Assembly (NCBI GenBank): GCA_947472735.1
Contig: CANJBY010000024.1
Location: 1-32,062 of the forward strand
DNA from: Sphingomonadaceae bacterium
GTDB taxonomy: Bacteria; Pseudomonadota; Alphaproteobacteria; Sphingomonadales; Sphingomonadaceae
DNA length: 32,062 nucleotides
Direction of reading: 5' to 3'
The number at the start of each line of letters is the position of its first letter. Position 1 is the stretch's first letter. Below, piece by piece: positions 1 to 12,945 of this stretch. The position numbers were made by a program, and so were the translations under genes. Under the pieces are notes generated by a model, which was given only the letters and a program-made list of their open reading frames with translations, was not told the DNA's origin and ran no database searches.

Positions 1-1596
1 ATCACCCGCGACATCCCCAACGTCGGCGAGGAAGCCCTGCGCAACCTCGACGAGGCGGGCATCGTCTACATCGGTGCGGAAGTGCACCCTGGCGATATTC
101 TGGTCGGAAAGATCACCCCGAAGGGTGAATCCCCGATGACCCCGGAAGAGAAGCTGCTGCGCGCGATCTTCGGTGAAAAGGCCAGCGACGTGCGTGACAC
201 TTCGCTTCGCCTGCCGCCGGGCGTTTCGGGCACCATCGTCGACGTCCGCGTATTCAACCGCCACGGCATCGAGATCGACGACCGTACCCGCGCCATCCAG
301 AACGAGGAAATCGAACGCCTCGCCAAGGACCGCGAGGACGAGCGTGCGATCCTCAACCGCGCCACTTACAACCGCCTGCGCGACATGCTGTTGGGCCAGG
401 TTGCTGCGGCCGCACCGAAGGGCTTCAAGAAGGGCGACACGATCACCGAGGAGAACCTTGGCGAGGTCGAACGGCATGAATGGTGGAAGTTCGCGGTAGC
501 GGACGACGGCCGTCAGGTGCAGCTCGAAGCCGTCAAGGCGCAGTACGACGAGACCGTCAAGTCGATCCAGGAGAAGTTCGAGGATCGCAAGGAGAAGCTG
601 GAACGCGGCGATGAGCTTGCCCCGGGCGTGCTCAAGATGGTCAAGGTGTTCGTCGCGGTGAAGCGCAAGCTGCAGCCGGGCGACAAGATGGCCGGCCGCC
701 ACGGCAACAAGGGCGTCATCTCGCGGATTCTCCCGCAGGAAGACATGCCCTTCCTCGAGGACGGCACTCCGGTCGACATCGTGCTCAACCCGCTCGGCGT
801 GCCGAGCCGGATGAACGTGGGACAGATCTTCGAAACCCACCTCGGCTGGGCCGCCCGTGGTCTTGGCCAGCAGGTTACTGCGGCACTTGAAGAATGGCGC
901 CAGAACAATCCGAATCCCGAAGCGGCTGCGCCGCCGACGGCGCTGGTGGACAAGCTCAAGGACATCTACGGCGAGAACTATCACAAGCAGATCGACAGCC
1001 GCTCGGTTGGCGAAATCGTGGAGATGGCCGAACTGCTGAAGAACGGTGTGCCAATGGGCACGCCGGTATTCGACGGCGCCAAGGAAGCCGATGTTTCGGC
1101 CATGCTGGAAAAGGCCGGACTCGACACGTCGGGTCAGGTCGTCCTGTTCGACGGGCGCACCGGTGAGGCCTTCGACCGCAAGGTCACCGTGGGCTACATC
1201 TACATGCTGAAGCTCCACCACTTGGTCGACGACAAGATCCACGCGCGTTCGATCGGGCCGTACTCGCTCGTCACCCAGCAACCGCTGGGCGGCAAGGCGC
1301 AGTTCGGTGGCCAGAGGTTCGGTGAAATGGAAGTCTGGGCACTCCAGGCTTACGGTGCCGCCTATACCTTGCAGGAAATGCTCACGGTCAAGTCGGACGA
1401 CGTGGTCGGCCGGACCAAGGTCTATGAAGCGATCGTCAAGGGTGACGACACCTTCGAGGCCGGCATTCCCGAGAGCTTCAACGTGCTCGTCAAGGAAATG
1501 CGCAGCCTCGGTCTCAATGTCGATCTGAACTCGGTCATCGACCACGATGATGCCGACGACAATGCGATCAACAACATGCGTGACGCGGCCGAATGA
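1..1596 (+). CDS. rpoB: DNA-directed RNA polymerase subunit beta, C-terminal part (5' truncated by window edge)
   Basis: This is the beta subunit of RNA polymerase. The reading frame is open from base 1 and stops with TGA at 1594-1596, so 531 C-terminal residues are present and the N-terminal half lies outside the window. The translation contains the conserved [15 protein letters not shown] segment near the catalytic centre, which includes conserved basic residues contacting the initiating nucleotide. It also has the C-terminal block [18 protein letters not shown] followed by [16 protein letters not shown], which packs against beta'. The rifampicin-binding region is not in the window. rpoC follows in the same direction after about 96 bp, the usual rpoBC arrangement. 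Nothing appears broken or unusual. Identity is certain. Confidence 0.98.
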   Translation: MTRDIPNVGEEALRNLDEAGIVYIGAEVHPGDILVGKITPKGESPMTPEEKLLRAIFGEKASDVRDTSLRLPPGVSGTIVDVRVFNRHGIEIDDRTRAIQNEEIERLAKDREDERAILNRATYNRLRDMLLGQVAAAAPKGFKKGDTITEENLGEVERHEWWKFAVADDGRQVQLEAVKAQYDETVKSIQEKFEDRKEKLERGDELAPGVLKMVKVFVAVKRKLQPGDKMAGRHGNKGVISRILPQEDMPFLEDGTPVDIVLNPLGVPSRMNVGQIFETHLGWAARGLGQQVTAALEEWRQNNPNPEAAAPPTALVDKLKDIYGENYHKQIDSRSVGEIVEMAELLKNGVPMGTPVFDGAKEADVSAMLEKAGLDTSGQVVLFDGRTGEAFDRKVTVGYIYMLKLHHLVDDKIHARSIGPYSLVTQQPLGGKAQFGGQRFGEMEVWALQAYGAAYTLQEMLTVKSDDVVGRTKVYEAIVKGDDTFEAGIPESFNVLVKEMRSLGLNVDLNSVIDHDDADDNAINNMRDAAE

Positions 1597-1605
1597 CATT
1601 TCAGC

Positions 1606-1644
1606 GCCGGTGCGGTCGACCCTGAACTGGTTCGACCCGCCGGC
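1606..1644 (+). other. Imperfect hairpin in the rpoB-rpoC spacer
   Basis: The arms GCCGG/CCGGC (1606-1610 and 1640-1644) and GGTCGA/TCGACC (1614-1619 and 1632-1637) can pair, separated by a small internal loop and closed by a 12-nt loop. No T-run follows, so it does not look like an intrinsic terminator. It may be an RNA processing or stability element in the rpoBC transcript. Its function is inferred only from its position and pairing. Confidence 0.4.
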
Positions 1645-1692
1645 ACCTGAACTGACCGCAATTGAACTTCCCTCCAAGTGAGGAACGGAAAA

Positions 1693-5976
<4,284 letters not shown>

Positions 5977-6002
5977 GCTTCGCCTTCACCCCAGTGCAAA
6001 CG

Positions 6003-6040
6003 AAGACCCCGCCGGAGCGATCCGGCGGGGTCTTTGCTTG
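6003..6040 (+). terminator. Intrinsic terminator after rpoC (possibly bidirectional)
   Basis: A 14-bp perfect stem has its left arm at 6003-6016 and right arm at 6021-6034 and is closed by a GCGA (GNRA) tetraloop. The tract TTTGCTT overlaps its end and continues downstream. It lies 26 bp after the rpoC stop. It also lies just beyond the stop of the opposing 2Fe-2S gene at 6069, with a T-containing tract on the minus side too, so it may end transcription from both directions. Confidence 0.85.
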
Positions 6041-6068
6041 TCAGGAAGGCCGGTTCAGCAAGGCCGGT

Positions 6069-6605
6069 TCAGGGCGCTCGCAAAGCCGGTACGCTGGCGC
6101 CGGCGTCTTCCGGGCTGATCCCGGGCGCGGGGGCGGCGGCAATCCGCTCCAGCCCGCGCATGGCGCGCCCGGCCCGTTGCACCGCACGCACGAGCCGCGG
6201 ATAGACCCCGCAGCGACACAGGTTGGGCACGGCCGCCTTGACGTCCTCATCGCTCGGATCGGCATTGCGGGCGAGCAGCGCGGCGGCGGCGATGGCGATG
6301 CCGGGAGTGCAGAACCCGCACTGGATCGCCTGTTCGGCCACCAGCGCCTGTTGCACCGGGTGCGAGCGATCGCGCGAAAGGCCCTCGATCGTCGTCACGC
6401 TGCGCCCCTCGGCCTCGGCCAGCGAGATCAGGCAGGAACGCAGCGCGGCGCCATCGACCAGTACCATGCAGGCGCCGCAATCGCCCGTGCCGCAGCCATA
6501 TTTGGTGCCGGTCAGGTTCGCGCCGTCGCGCAGCGCCCAGAGCAAGGGGATCTGCGGGTCCATCCGGAATTCGACCGGGCGATCGTTGACCATAAGGCTC
6601 GGCAT
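6069..6605 (-). CDS. (2Fe-2S)-binding subunit of a xanthine-oxidase-family molybdenum hydroxylase (IorA-like), orphan
   Basis: This is a small electron-transfer subunit of 178 residues with two [2Fe-2S] sites. The N-terminal plant-ferredoxin-type cluster has Cys 38, 43, 46 and 58 (CGTGDCGAC…C). The C-terminal helical cluster has Cys 96, 99, 130 and 132 (CGFC…CRC). In the isoquinoline 1-oxidoreductase and aldehyde dehydrogenase types this subunit passes electrons from the molybdopterin subunit. No large Mo-binding subunit or FAD subunit is present nearby. The start ATG 6605 (MPSLMVNDRP) lies 10 bp after the aldolase stop; ATG 6593 is an alternative. Neither has a convincing Shine-Dalgarno, so coupling to the upstream gene is likely. 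The C-terminus has a roughly 40-residue Ala/Pro-rich tail. The family is clear and the substrate is unknown. Confidence 0.92.
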   Translation of the reverse strand: MPSLMVNDRPVEFRMDPQIPLLWALRDGANLTGTKYGCGTGDCGACMVLVDGAALRSCLISLAEAEGRSVTTIEGLSRDRSHPVQQALVAEQAIQCGFCTPGIAIAAAALLARNADPSDEDVKAAVPNLCRCGVYPRLVRAVQRAGRAMRGLERIAAAPAPGISPEDAGASVPALRAP

Positions 6606-6615
6606 GGCGTGCTGA

Positions 6616-7368
6616 TCAGTCGCGCCAGGAACGGTCGATCTTGTCGATCTTGCGCACCATCGCCGCGAAATCGAGCGCCCCGGTCTGCATGCCGGGGAGC
6701 AAGAGCTCCGCGGCGTCGCGCTGATGCACCGCGACGACCTCGTCGGGAACCGTAATGGCCTTGCCCATCGACATGGTCGCCAGCTGCACCTCACAGGCCC
6801 GCTGCAGGACGAAGTAAGTGAAGAACATTTCCGGCAGGCTTGGTGCCATCACCACAGGACCGTGATTCCTCAGCATCAGCACCCGCTTGTCGCCAAGGTT
6901 CTCGAGCAGCCGCTCGCCCTCTTCCTCGCGCACGGTAATGCCTTCGAAGTCATGATAGCCAAGGTGGCCCATGAAGAACGAGGAATAGAAGTTGGTCGAT
7001 TGCAGCCCGCCCTCAAGCGAACACACCGCCATGGTCTCGACCGTGTGGGTGTGGCAGATCGCATGGGCCCAATCGAGGTGGCGGTGGAAATAGCCGTGCT
7101 GGACGAAGCCGGCCCGGTTCACGGCATACTGACTGCCGTCCAGCTTGTTCCCGTCGATGTCGATCTTGACCAGGTTGGACGCGCAGACCTCTGAATAGAG
7201 CAGCCCGAACGGGTTGATCAGGAAGGCATTGTCTTCCCCCGGAACCCGCACCGAGATGTGGTTGTAGATGCCCTCGGTCCAGCCGTAATGATCGAAAATG
7301 CGATAGCACGCGGCCAGCTCCTGCCGCGCTTCCCACTCAGCATCGCTGCATTCGATATTGCGGTGCAT
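6616..7368 (-). CDS. Class II aldolase/adducin family protein
   Basis: This 250-residue protein has the class II aldolase (FucA/AraD) fold. ATG 7368 (MHRNIECSDAEW) is chosen because GGAGAGG lies about 8 nt upstream; an in-frame extension to 7416 would run into the end of maeB. The metal-binding His pair is seen as CHTHT (H106, H108) and a third ligand is likely in LRNHG. At the position where fuculose-phosphate aldolase has its catalytic Glu (19 residues before the His pair), this protein has an AGF-type segment (NRAGFVQHGYFH). That segment is typical of the adducin-like subgroup whose reactions are mostly unassigned, so aldolase activity should not be assumed. The gene sits 37 bp after maeB and 10 bp before the 2Fe-2S gene, suggesting one transcript. 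Confidence 0.9.
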   Translation of the reverse strand: MHRNIECSDAEWEARQELAACYRIFDHYGWTEGIYNHISVRVPGEDNAFLINPFGLLYSEVCASNLVKIDIDGNKLDGSQYAVNRAGFVQHGYFHRHLDWAHAICHTHTVETMAVCSLEGGLQSTNFYSSFFMGHLGYHDFEGITVREEEGERLLENLGDKRVLMLRNHGPVVMAPSLPEMFFTYFVLQRACEVQLATMSMGKAITVPDEVVAVHQRDAAELLLPGMQTGALDFAAMVRKIDKIDRSWRD

Positions 7369-7405
7369 GGCTTGCCTCTCCGAAATCTGCCTTCCGGCCC
7401 CAACC

Positions 7406-9685
7406 CTAACCCACAACCCCGGCCGCCGCCAGCACCGCCAGCGTCAGCACATCCGGCGCGAGTGCGGTCATCGGGGCGATCTGGACGGGCTTTTCCATCC
7501 CGATCAGCATCGGCCCGATGGTGGCGTTGCCGGCCAGTTCGCGCAGCAGCTTGGCCGAGATGTTGGCCGATTGCAGCCCCGGCATGACCAGCACGTTGGC
7601 CGGCGCGGAAAGGCGCGAGAACGGGTAGTTCTTCATCACCGTCGGATTGAGCGCCGCATCCGGTGCAATATCGCCCTCATACTCGAACCCCGGATCCTCT
7701 TCCGCGTCGAGTAGCGCCACCGCGCCGCGGATATTGTCGAGCCAGCGCCCCGAAGGATTGCCGAAGGTCGAGTAAGAGAGAAAGGCGACGCGCGGGTCAT
7801 GCCCCAGCCGGCGCGCGACCCCGGCCGTTTCGCGGGCGATGTGCGCCAGTTCCTCGGCGGTGGGGCGCTCGTTCACGGTCGTATCGGCGAGGAACACGGT
7901 GTAGTTCTTGGCGATCATCAGGTGGATGCCGAACGGGATCTTGCCCTCGGCCGGGTCGAGCACCTGGCGGATCTCGCGGATCGACTGGGCGAAAGGCCGG
8001 GTCAGCCCCGTGATCATCGCATCGCCCAGCCCCAGCTTGAGCAGCAACGACGCGAAGGCATTGCGGTCCTGGTTGACCATGCGCTTCACGTCGCGCTCAA
8101 GAAAACCGCGGCGCTGCAGGCGCTGGTATAGGAACTCGACCATTTCGCCGACATGCTCGGAGCTGGCCGAATTGTGGATCTCGTAGCTGTCGGGATCGGA
8201 CACGCCGAGTTCCACCAGCTTGTCGCGTACCGCCTGGGTGCGGCCCACCAGCACCGGGACGCCATAGCCGAAATCGCGGAACTGGATTGCGGCGCGCAGG
8301 GCCACCTCCTCTTCGGCTTCGGCAAAGATCACGCGCTTGGGATTGGTCTTGGCCTGGGCATAGGTGTTGGTCAGCACCGACGTCGTCGGGTTCAGCCGCG
8401 CCTTGAGACTGTGGCGATAGGCCTCGAAGTCCTCGATCGGCAGCTGGGCGACGCCGGTTTCCATCGCCGCCTTGGCGACAGCGGATGAGACGACCTCCAT
8501 CAGCCGCGGATCGAACGGCGCGGGAATGATGTAGTCCAGCCCGAACTGATGATTGGTGCCATAGGCCGCAGCCACTTCCTCCGGCACCTGCTCGCGCGCC
8601 AGTTCGGCGATGGCCCTGGCGGCGGCGATCTTCATCTCCTCGTTGATCGCGGTCGCCCGCACGTCCAGCGCGCCGCGGAAGATGAAGGGGAAGCCGAGGA
8701 CATTGTTGACCTGGTTGGGATAGTCCGACCGGCCCGTCGCAACGATGCAATCCGGGCGTGCCTCCTTGGCCTCGGGTGGGGTGATCTCGGGATCGGGATT
8801 GGCCATGGCGAAGATGATCGGCCGGTCGGCCATGGTCTTGACCATCTCCTGCGTCAGCGCGCCCTTGACCGAGAGGCCGAGGAAGATGTCCGAGCCCTTG
8901 ACCGCATCGGCCAGGGTCCGCGCCGGGGTGTCGATCGCATGGGCCGACTTGAACTGGTCGACGCCCTCGCGCCCGCGCCAGATCACGCCCTTGGAATCGC
9001 ACATGATCACGTTTTCATGGCGCACGCCCATCGACTTGATCAGGCTGGTGCAGGCGATCGCCGCCGCACCCGCGCCGTTGACCACCACCTTGACGTCCTC
9101 AAGCTTGCGCCCGGTCAGAAAGCAGGCGTTGACCAGGCCGGCGGCGGAGATGATCGCCGTGCCGTGCTGGTCATCATGCATCACCGGGATCTTCATGCGC
9201 TCCTTCAGCGCCTGCTCGATCTGAAAACACTCCGGCGCCTTGATGTCCTCAAGGTTGATCCCGCCAAACGTCGGCTCCATCAGCGCGACCGCTTCGATGA
9301 AAGCCAGCGGATCCTCGGTATCCAGCTCGATGTCGATCGAATCCACATCGGCGAAGCGCTTGAACAGCACCGCCTTGCCTTCCATTACCGGCTTGGAGGC
9401 AAGCGCACCGAGATTGCCCATGCCGAGGATCGCGGTGCCGTTGGAAATCACGGCGACGAGATTGCCCTTCGCGGTATAGTCATAGGCGGTGGCCGGATCG
9501 TCCGCGATCGCTCGCACCGGCACCGCTACGCCGGGCGAATAGGCCAGGCTCAGGTCTCGCTGGGTCGCCATCGGCTTGCTGGCGATGATCTCGATTTTCC
9601 CGGGACGGATCGTCTTGTGATAGAACAAGGCCTCGCGCTCGGTGAAACGGACGTTGCTTTCTTCGCGCGGGCTATCTTCGGCCAT
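7406..9685 (-). CDS. maeB: NADP-dependent malic enzyme, MaeB type, with C-terminal phosphotransacetylase-like domain
   Basis: This enzyme oxidatively decarboxylates malate to pyruvate, yielding NADPH. The protein is 759 residues from ATG 9685 (MAEDSPREES), which has GGGGAG 9 nt upstream; ATG 9691 is only 3 nt from the same site and less likely. The N-terminal malic domain contains LAYSPGVAVPV and the metal-binding segments LEDIKAPECF and HDDQHGTAII. A Rossmann NAD(P) domain follows with a VNGAGAAAIAC loop. The last ~330 residues (from about NPKRVIFAEAEEE) match the phosphate acetyl/butyryltransferase domain. In MaeB proteins that domain is regulatory and binds acetyl-CoA rather than being catalytic. 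Length and layout are normal for the hybrid class. The gene is divergent from mutS and probably heads a transcript with the two downstream genes. Confidence 0.97.
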   Translation of the reverse strand: MAEDSPREESNVRFTEREALFYHKTIRPGKIEIIASKPMATQRDLSLAYSPGVAVPVRAIADDPATAYDYTAKGNLVAVISNGTAILGMGNLGALASKPVMEGKAVLFKRFADVDSIDIELDTEDPLAFIEAVALMEPTFGGINLEDIKAPECFQIEQALKERMKIPVMHDDQHGTAIISAAGLVNACFLTGRKLEDVKVVVNGAGAAAIACTSLIKSMGVRHENVIMCDSKGVIWRGREGVDQFKSAHAIDTPARTLADAVKGSDIFLGLSVKGALTQEMVKTMADRPIIFAMANPDPEITPPEAKEARPDCIVATGRSDYPNQVNNVLGFPFIFRGALDVRATAINEEMKIAAARAIAELAREQVPEEVAAAYGTNHQFGLDYIIPAPFDPRLMEVVSSAVAKAAMETGVAQLPIEDFEAYRHSLKARLNPTTSVLTNTYAQAKTNPKRVIFAEAEEEVALRAAIQFRDFGYGVPVLVGRTQAVRDKLVELGVSDPDSYEIHNSASSEHVGEMVEFLYQRLQRRGFLERDVKRMVNQDRNAFASLLLKLGLGDAMITGLTRPFAQSIREIRQVLDPAEGKIPFGIHLMIAKNYTVFLADTTVNERPTAEELAHIARETAGVARRLGHDPRVAFLSYSTFGNPSGRWLDNIRGAVALLDAEEDPGFEYEGDIAPDAALNPTVMKNYPFSRLSAPANVLVMPGLQSANISAKLLRELAGNATIGPMLIGMEKPVQIAPMTALAPDVLTLAVLAAAGVVG

Positions 9686-9740
9686 GTGCATGAACTCCCC
9701 AATCGTGCGATTCCTAACCGAGGTTGGCACGACGGGATAG

Positions 9741-9766
9741 GGGAAAGCTTCGGGGCAAAGCTTCCC
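9741..9766 (+). other. Hairpin in the maeB-mutS divergent spacer
   Basis: GGGAA and GCTT (left arm, with one bulged A) pair with AAGC and TTCCC (right arm) around a 7-nt loop, giving nine pairs. It lies in the 113-bp region between the maeB and mutS starts and would be in the mutS leader if transcription begins upstream. No T-run follows. A role in mutS translation or as an operator is possible, but nothing in the sequence decides this. Confidence 0.4.
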
Positions 9767-9798
9767 GAATCATTGAATTGATCCCACACCCGCTCGCG

Positions 9799-12417
9799 AT
9801 GCATGGCAGCGCCCAAACCACGTCGGCCACTCCGATGATGGCCCAGTACCTTGCGCTCAAGGCGCAGGCCGAAGACTGCCTGCTGTTCTACCGGATGGGC
9901 GATTTCTTCGAGCTGTTCTTTGATGACGCGCGCCACGCCGCGCAAGTGCTCGACATCGCCCTCACCAGCCGTGGCGAGCACCAGGGCCAGCCCATTCCGA
10001 TGTGCGGTGTGCCGGTGCATTCGGCCGAAGGCTATCTTGCCAGGCTGATCAAGGCCGGGTGCCGCGTTGCCATCGCAGAGCAGGTCGAGACCCCCGAGGA
10101 AGCGAAGCGGCGCGGAGGTTCCAAGACCCTGGTCGCGCGCGACATCGTGCGTTTCGTCACTGCCGGTACGCTGACCGAAGAAGCCCTGCTCGAACCTCGC
10201 CGGGCCAATGTGCTGGCGGCAGTCTGCGAAGTGCGCGGCACAATCGGGATTGCCGCCTGTGACATCTCGACCGGGCGCATGGAGCTGGAAGAATGCCCGG
10301 CCGAGCGGATCGGCGCGGCCCTGGCCCGCCTCGGGGCAAGCGAGCTGGTTGCGCCGGACGGCTGGGACACCGGGCCCGAAGGCGTGATCGGGCGGCCACC
10401 GCGCGACTTCTCCAGTGATGACGGGGAAACCAAGCTGCGCGCCATCCACGGGGTCGCAACGCTCGACGGGTTCGGCCAGTTCACCCGCCCGATGCTGGCG
10501 GCGGCGGCGGGCCTCGTCGGTTATCTAGACCACGTCGGCCGCGGCAAGCTGCCCCTGCTTTTGCCGCCGGTTGCCCGCAGCGGCGGGGCGCACCTCGCGA
10601 TGGATGAAGCCACTCGCGCCAGCCTCGAAGTGCTCGTCTCCAGCCAGGGTGGCCGCAAGGGCAGCCTGATCGACGCGGTCGATCGCTGCGTCACCGGCGC
10701 GGGCGCACGACTGCTGGCTGACGATCTGTCCGCTCCGCTGACCGACCCCGCGCAGATCGAGGCCAGGCTGGAACTGGTGCAGTGGTTTTTCGGAGACGCC
10801 CTGCTGCGCGAAGACCTGCGCGCCGTGCTGCGCGCCATGCCCGACATCGGCCGCGCGCTTGGCCGGGTGGTTGCCGGGCGAGGCTCCCCGCGCGACCTTG
10901 GGCAGTTGCGGGATGGTCTTGGCGAAGCCCGGCGGCTTCGCGAGTTTCTCGCCGCTCGTCCGCTGCGCCCGGCCTTGCTCGACGCGCTGCTGCCGGCGCT
11001 CGCTGGGCACGGCGCGCTGGTGGATCACTTTTCGCACGCACTCGTCCCCTCCCCTCCGACCGAGCGCAGCCAGGGGGGCTTCATCGCCGAAGGGTTTGAT
11101 CACGCGCTCGACGAGCTGCGGCGGATCGCCGGCAATGCTCGCCGGGCGATCGCTGCGCTGGAAGCGAAGTACCGCGCCGAGACCGGAGTGGCCGCGCTCA
11201 AGATCCGCCACAATGGCGTGCTCGGCTACTTCATCGAAGTGCCGGCCCGGCAGGCCGACCGCCTGATGGCGCCCGACAGCGGCTTCACGCATCGCCAGAC
11301 GATGGCCGGCGCGGTGCGCTTCAACGCCCTCGCCCTGCATGAGGAAGCCAGCCGGATTGCCGAAGCCGGTGGCCATGCCCTGGCCGCCGAAGAGGCGCAT
11401 TTCGAGGAACTCGTGGCGATGGCGGTCAACGCGCGCCATGCCATCGCGGGTGCCGCCGAAGCCGTCGCGCGACTCGATGTGGCGGCGGGACAGGCAGAAC
11501 GCGCAGCCGAGGGTGGCTGGACCCGCCCCCGGATCGTTACCGAGGCGGTGCTCGAGGTTCAGGCAGGGCGGCATCCGGTGGTCGAAGCCGCGCTGGCAGC
11601 CAAGGGCGAACGCTTCGTGGCCAACGATTGCCGCCTCGCACCCGAGAACCGGCTGTGGCTGGTCGGCGGGCCGAACATGGGCGGCAAGTCCACCTTTTTG
11701 CGGCAAAACGCGCTGATCGTGATCCTCGCCCAGGCCGGAGGCTATGTCCCCGCGGCGACCGCAACAGTCGGGCTGGTCGACCGGCTGTTCAGCCGCGTCG
11801 GCGCTTCGGACAACCTCGCCCGGGGCCGCTCGACCTTCATGGTCGAAATGGTCGAGACTGCCGCGATCCTGGCCCAGGCGGGGGAACGCAGCATGGTGAT
11901 CCTCGACGAAGTCGGGCGCGGCACTTCGACTTACGACGGGCTGGCGCTGGCTTGGGCGGTGGCCGAGTCGGTACACGGCGCGAACCGCAGCCGCTGCCTG
12001 TTCGCGACCCATTACCACGAGCTTTCACGGCTGGCGGAAAGCTGCGAGGCGCTCTCGCTCCACCATGTCCGCGCCCGCGAATGGAAGGGCGATCTGGTGT
12101 TGCTGCACGAAGTCGCCAACGGCCCCGCCGAGAGCAGCTATGGCCTCGCGGTGGCGCGCCTCGCGGGCGTGCCGCAGCCCGTCGTCCAGCGCGCCAAGGC
12201 AGTGCTCGACCGGCTCGAAAAGGGCCGGGCCCAAACCGGCGGGCTCGCGGCAGGACTTGGCGACTTGCCCCTGTTCGCGGCGGCGCTGGAAGCAAGCGCA
12301 CCTCCACCGGGCGATCCCTTGCGCGAACGTCTCGAGTCGCTCGATCTCGATGCGCTGTCGCCGCGCGAAGCGCTCGACCTGCTTTACGAGCTCAAGCGGA
12401 CGGCCCACTCGGGATAA
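9799..12417 (+). CDS. mutS: DNA mismatch repair protein MutS
   Basis: MutS is the mismatch recognition ATPase of methyl-independent or strand-directed repair. ATG 9799 (MHGSAQTTSATPMMAQYL) gives 872 residues and puts the mismatch-binding F-x-E motif at F36/E38 (GDFFELFF), the same numbering as E. coli MutS, which supports this start over the upstream in-frame TTG at 9724. Domain I is followed by connector, lever and clamp regions and the C-terminal ATPase. Walker A is GPNMGGKS (residues 624-631) and Walker B is MVILDEVGRGTSTYDG, followed by ATHYHEL. There is no clear Shine-Dalgarno before the ATG. MutL is not in the window. The gene is followed by two small same-strand genes. Confidence 0.98.
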   Translation: MHGSAQTTSATPMMAQYLALKAQAEDCLLFYRMGDFFELFFDDARHAAQVLDIALTSRGEHQGQPIPMCGVPVHSAEGYLARLIKAGCRVAIAEQVETPEEAKRRGGSKTLVARDIVRFVTAGTLTEEALLEPRRANVLAAVCEVRGTIGIAACDISTGRMELEECPAERIGAALARLGASELVAPDGWDTGPEGVIGRPPRDFSSDDGETKLRAIHGVATLDGFGQFTRPMLAAAAGLVGYLDHVGRGKLPLLLPPVARSGGAHLAMDEATRASLEVLVSSQGGRKGSLIDAVDRCVTGAGARLLADDLSAPLTDPAQIEARLELVQWFFGDALLREDLRAVLRAMPDIGRALGRVVAGRGSPRDLGQLRDGLGEARRLREFLAARPLRPALLDALLPALAGHGALVDHFSHALVPSPPTERSQGGFIAEGFDHALDELRRIAGNARRAIAALEAKYRAETGVAALKIRHNGVLGYFIEVPARQADRLMAPDSGFTHRQTMAGAVRFNALALHEEASRIAEAGGHALAAEEAHFEELVAMAVNARHAIAGAAEAVARLDVAAGQAERAAEGGWTRPRIVTEAVLEVQAGRHPVVEAALAAKGERFVANDCRLAPENRLWLVGGPNMGGKSTFLRQNALIVILAQAGGYVPAATATVGLVDRLFSRVGASDNLARGRSTFMVEMVETAAILAQAGERSMVILDEVGRGTSTYDGLALAWAVAESVHGANRSRCLFATHYHELSRLAESCEALSLHHVRAREWKGDLVLLHEVANGPAESSYGLAVARLAGVPQPVVQRAKAVLDRLEKGRAQTGGLAAGLGDLPLFAAALEASAPPPGDPLRERLESLDLDALSPREALDLLYELKRTAHSG

Positions 12418-12448
12418 TTCTTAACCAACGTCCGACTAGTCTGCGCGG

Positions 12449-12634
12449 ATGTTCGGACCGAAACTGACGCAAGTGTTCGCCAGTCGCTGGAAAGCCGCGT
12501 CGTGGGCGGCCGGTGTCATGCTGACAGCCTATTGCTCCGTGCCGCAGGCAGACGAGGCCGCCTCATCGGCAGCCGACGCCTCTGCCCCTGCAGGCGTTCA
12601 TGCCAACCCCTGGGCGCTGCCGGGCCACGACTAG
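12449..12634 (+). CDS. Small hypothetical protein with hydrophobic N-terminal segment
   Basis: The frame encodes 61 residues starting at ATG 12449, 31 bp after mutS. A basic N-terminus (FGPKLTQVFASRWK) precedes a short hydrophobic stretch (AASWAAGVMLTAYC), then an Ala/Asp-rich tail ending NPWALPGHD. It resembles a signal or anchor peptide, but the residue before Cys 29 is Tyr, so it is not a standard lipobox. The 3' end overlaps the GAGGA ribosome site of the next gene, consistent with a coupled pair. There is no convincing Shine-Dalgarno of its own. I do not recognise a function. It is kept because the frame is protein-like and fills the gap with normal operon spacing. Confidence 0.5.
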   Translation: MFGPKLTQVFASRWKAASWAAGVMLTAYCSVPQADEAASSAADASAPAGVHANPWALPGHD

Positions 12635-12645
12635 AGGACGCGGGC

Positions 12646-12945
12646 ATGCACGAACTCGTCTTTCGCAACAAATGGGTGGCCCTGATCTGGGCGCTTTCGA
12701 TGCTGGGCACCGCTGCGATGTTCGCCGGGGAAGACGGCGCGCAAAAGGTCGTCGCGGAAGCAACACACGGCACCGCACAGTCCCCGCAGAATGCGGTCGA
12801 GCCCCCGGTCACGGCCCCGGCAGACGAAAGCCTGGTTGAAGAGACGGACGAGTTTTCAGAAGATGAAGCTGCCGACCCGGAGGCCGAGGCGTCGCCGCGG
12901 GTGAAACGCCAACCGGCACTGCAGGAACCGGCAACCGAAAACTAG
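12646..12945 (+). CDS. Small single-pass membrane protein with acidic C-terminal tail, function unknown
   Basis: The gene encodes 99 residues from ATG 12646, with GAGGA 7 nt upstream (12634-12638). A single hydrophobic helix covers about residues 9-27 (KWVALIWALSMLGTAAMFAG). A low-complexity, Glu/Asp/Pro/Ala-rich tail of about 70 residues follows, probably disordered. I recall similar small proteins starting MHELVF-NKWVALIW as unannotated sphingomonad genes, but cannot verify this here. It lies 11 bp after the previous small gene. The TAG stop at 12943-12945 lies within a CTAG that also supplies the stop of the opposing adenosyltransferase gene. No function can be assigned. Confidence 0.7.
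   Translation: MHELVFRNKWVALIWALSMLGTAAMFAGEDGAQKVVAEATHGTAQSPQNAVEPPVTAPADESLVEETDEFSEDEAADPEAEASPRVKRQPALQEPATEN

Noticed and set aside
8549..9781. Plus-strand open frame of 410 codons across maeB
   Set aside because: It is antisense to a clear malic enzyme gene and has a His/Arg/Gly-rich composition typical of GC-rich shadow frames.
10525..12018. Minus-strand open frame of 497 codons across mutS
   Set aside because: It is a shadow of mutS with no recognisable motifs.
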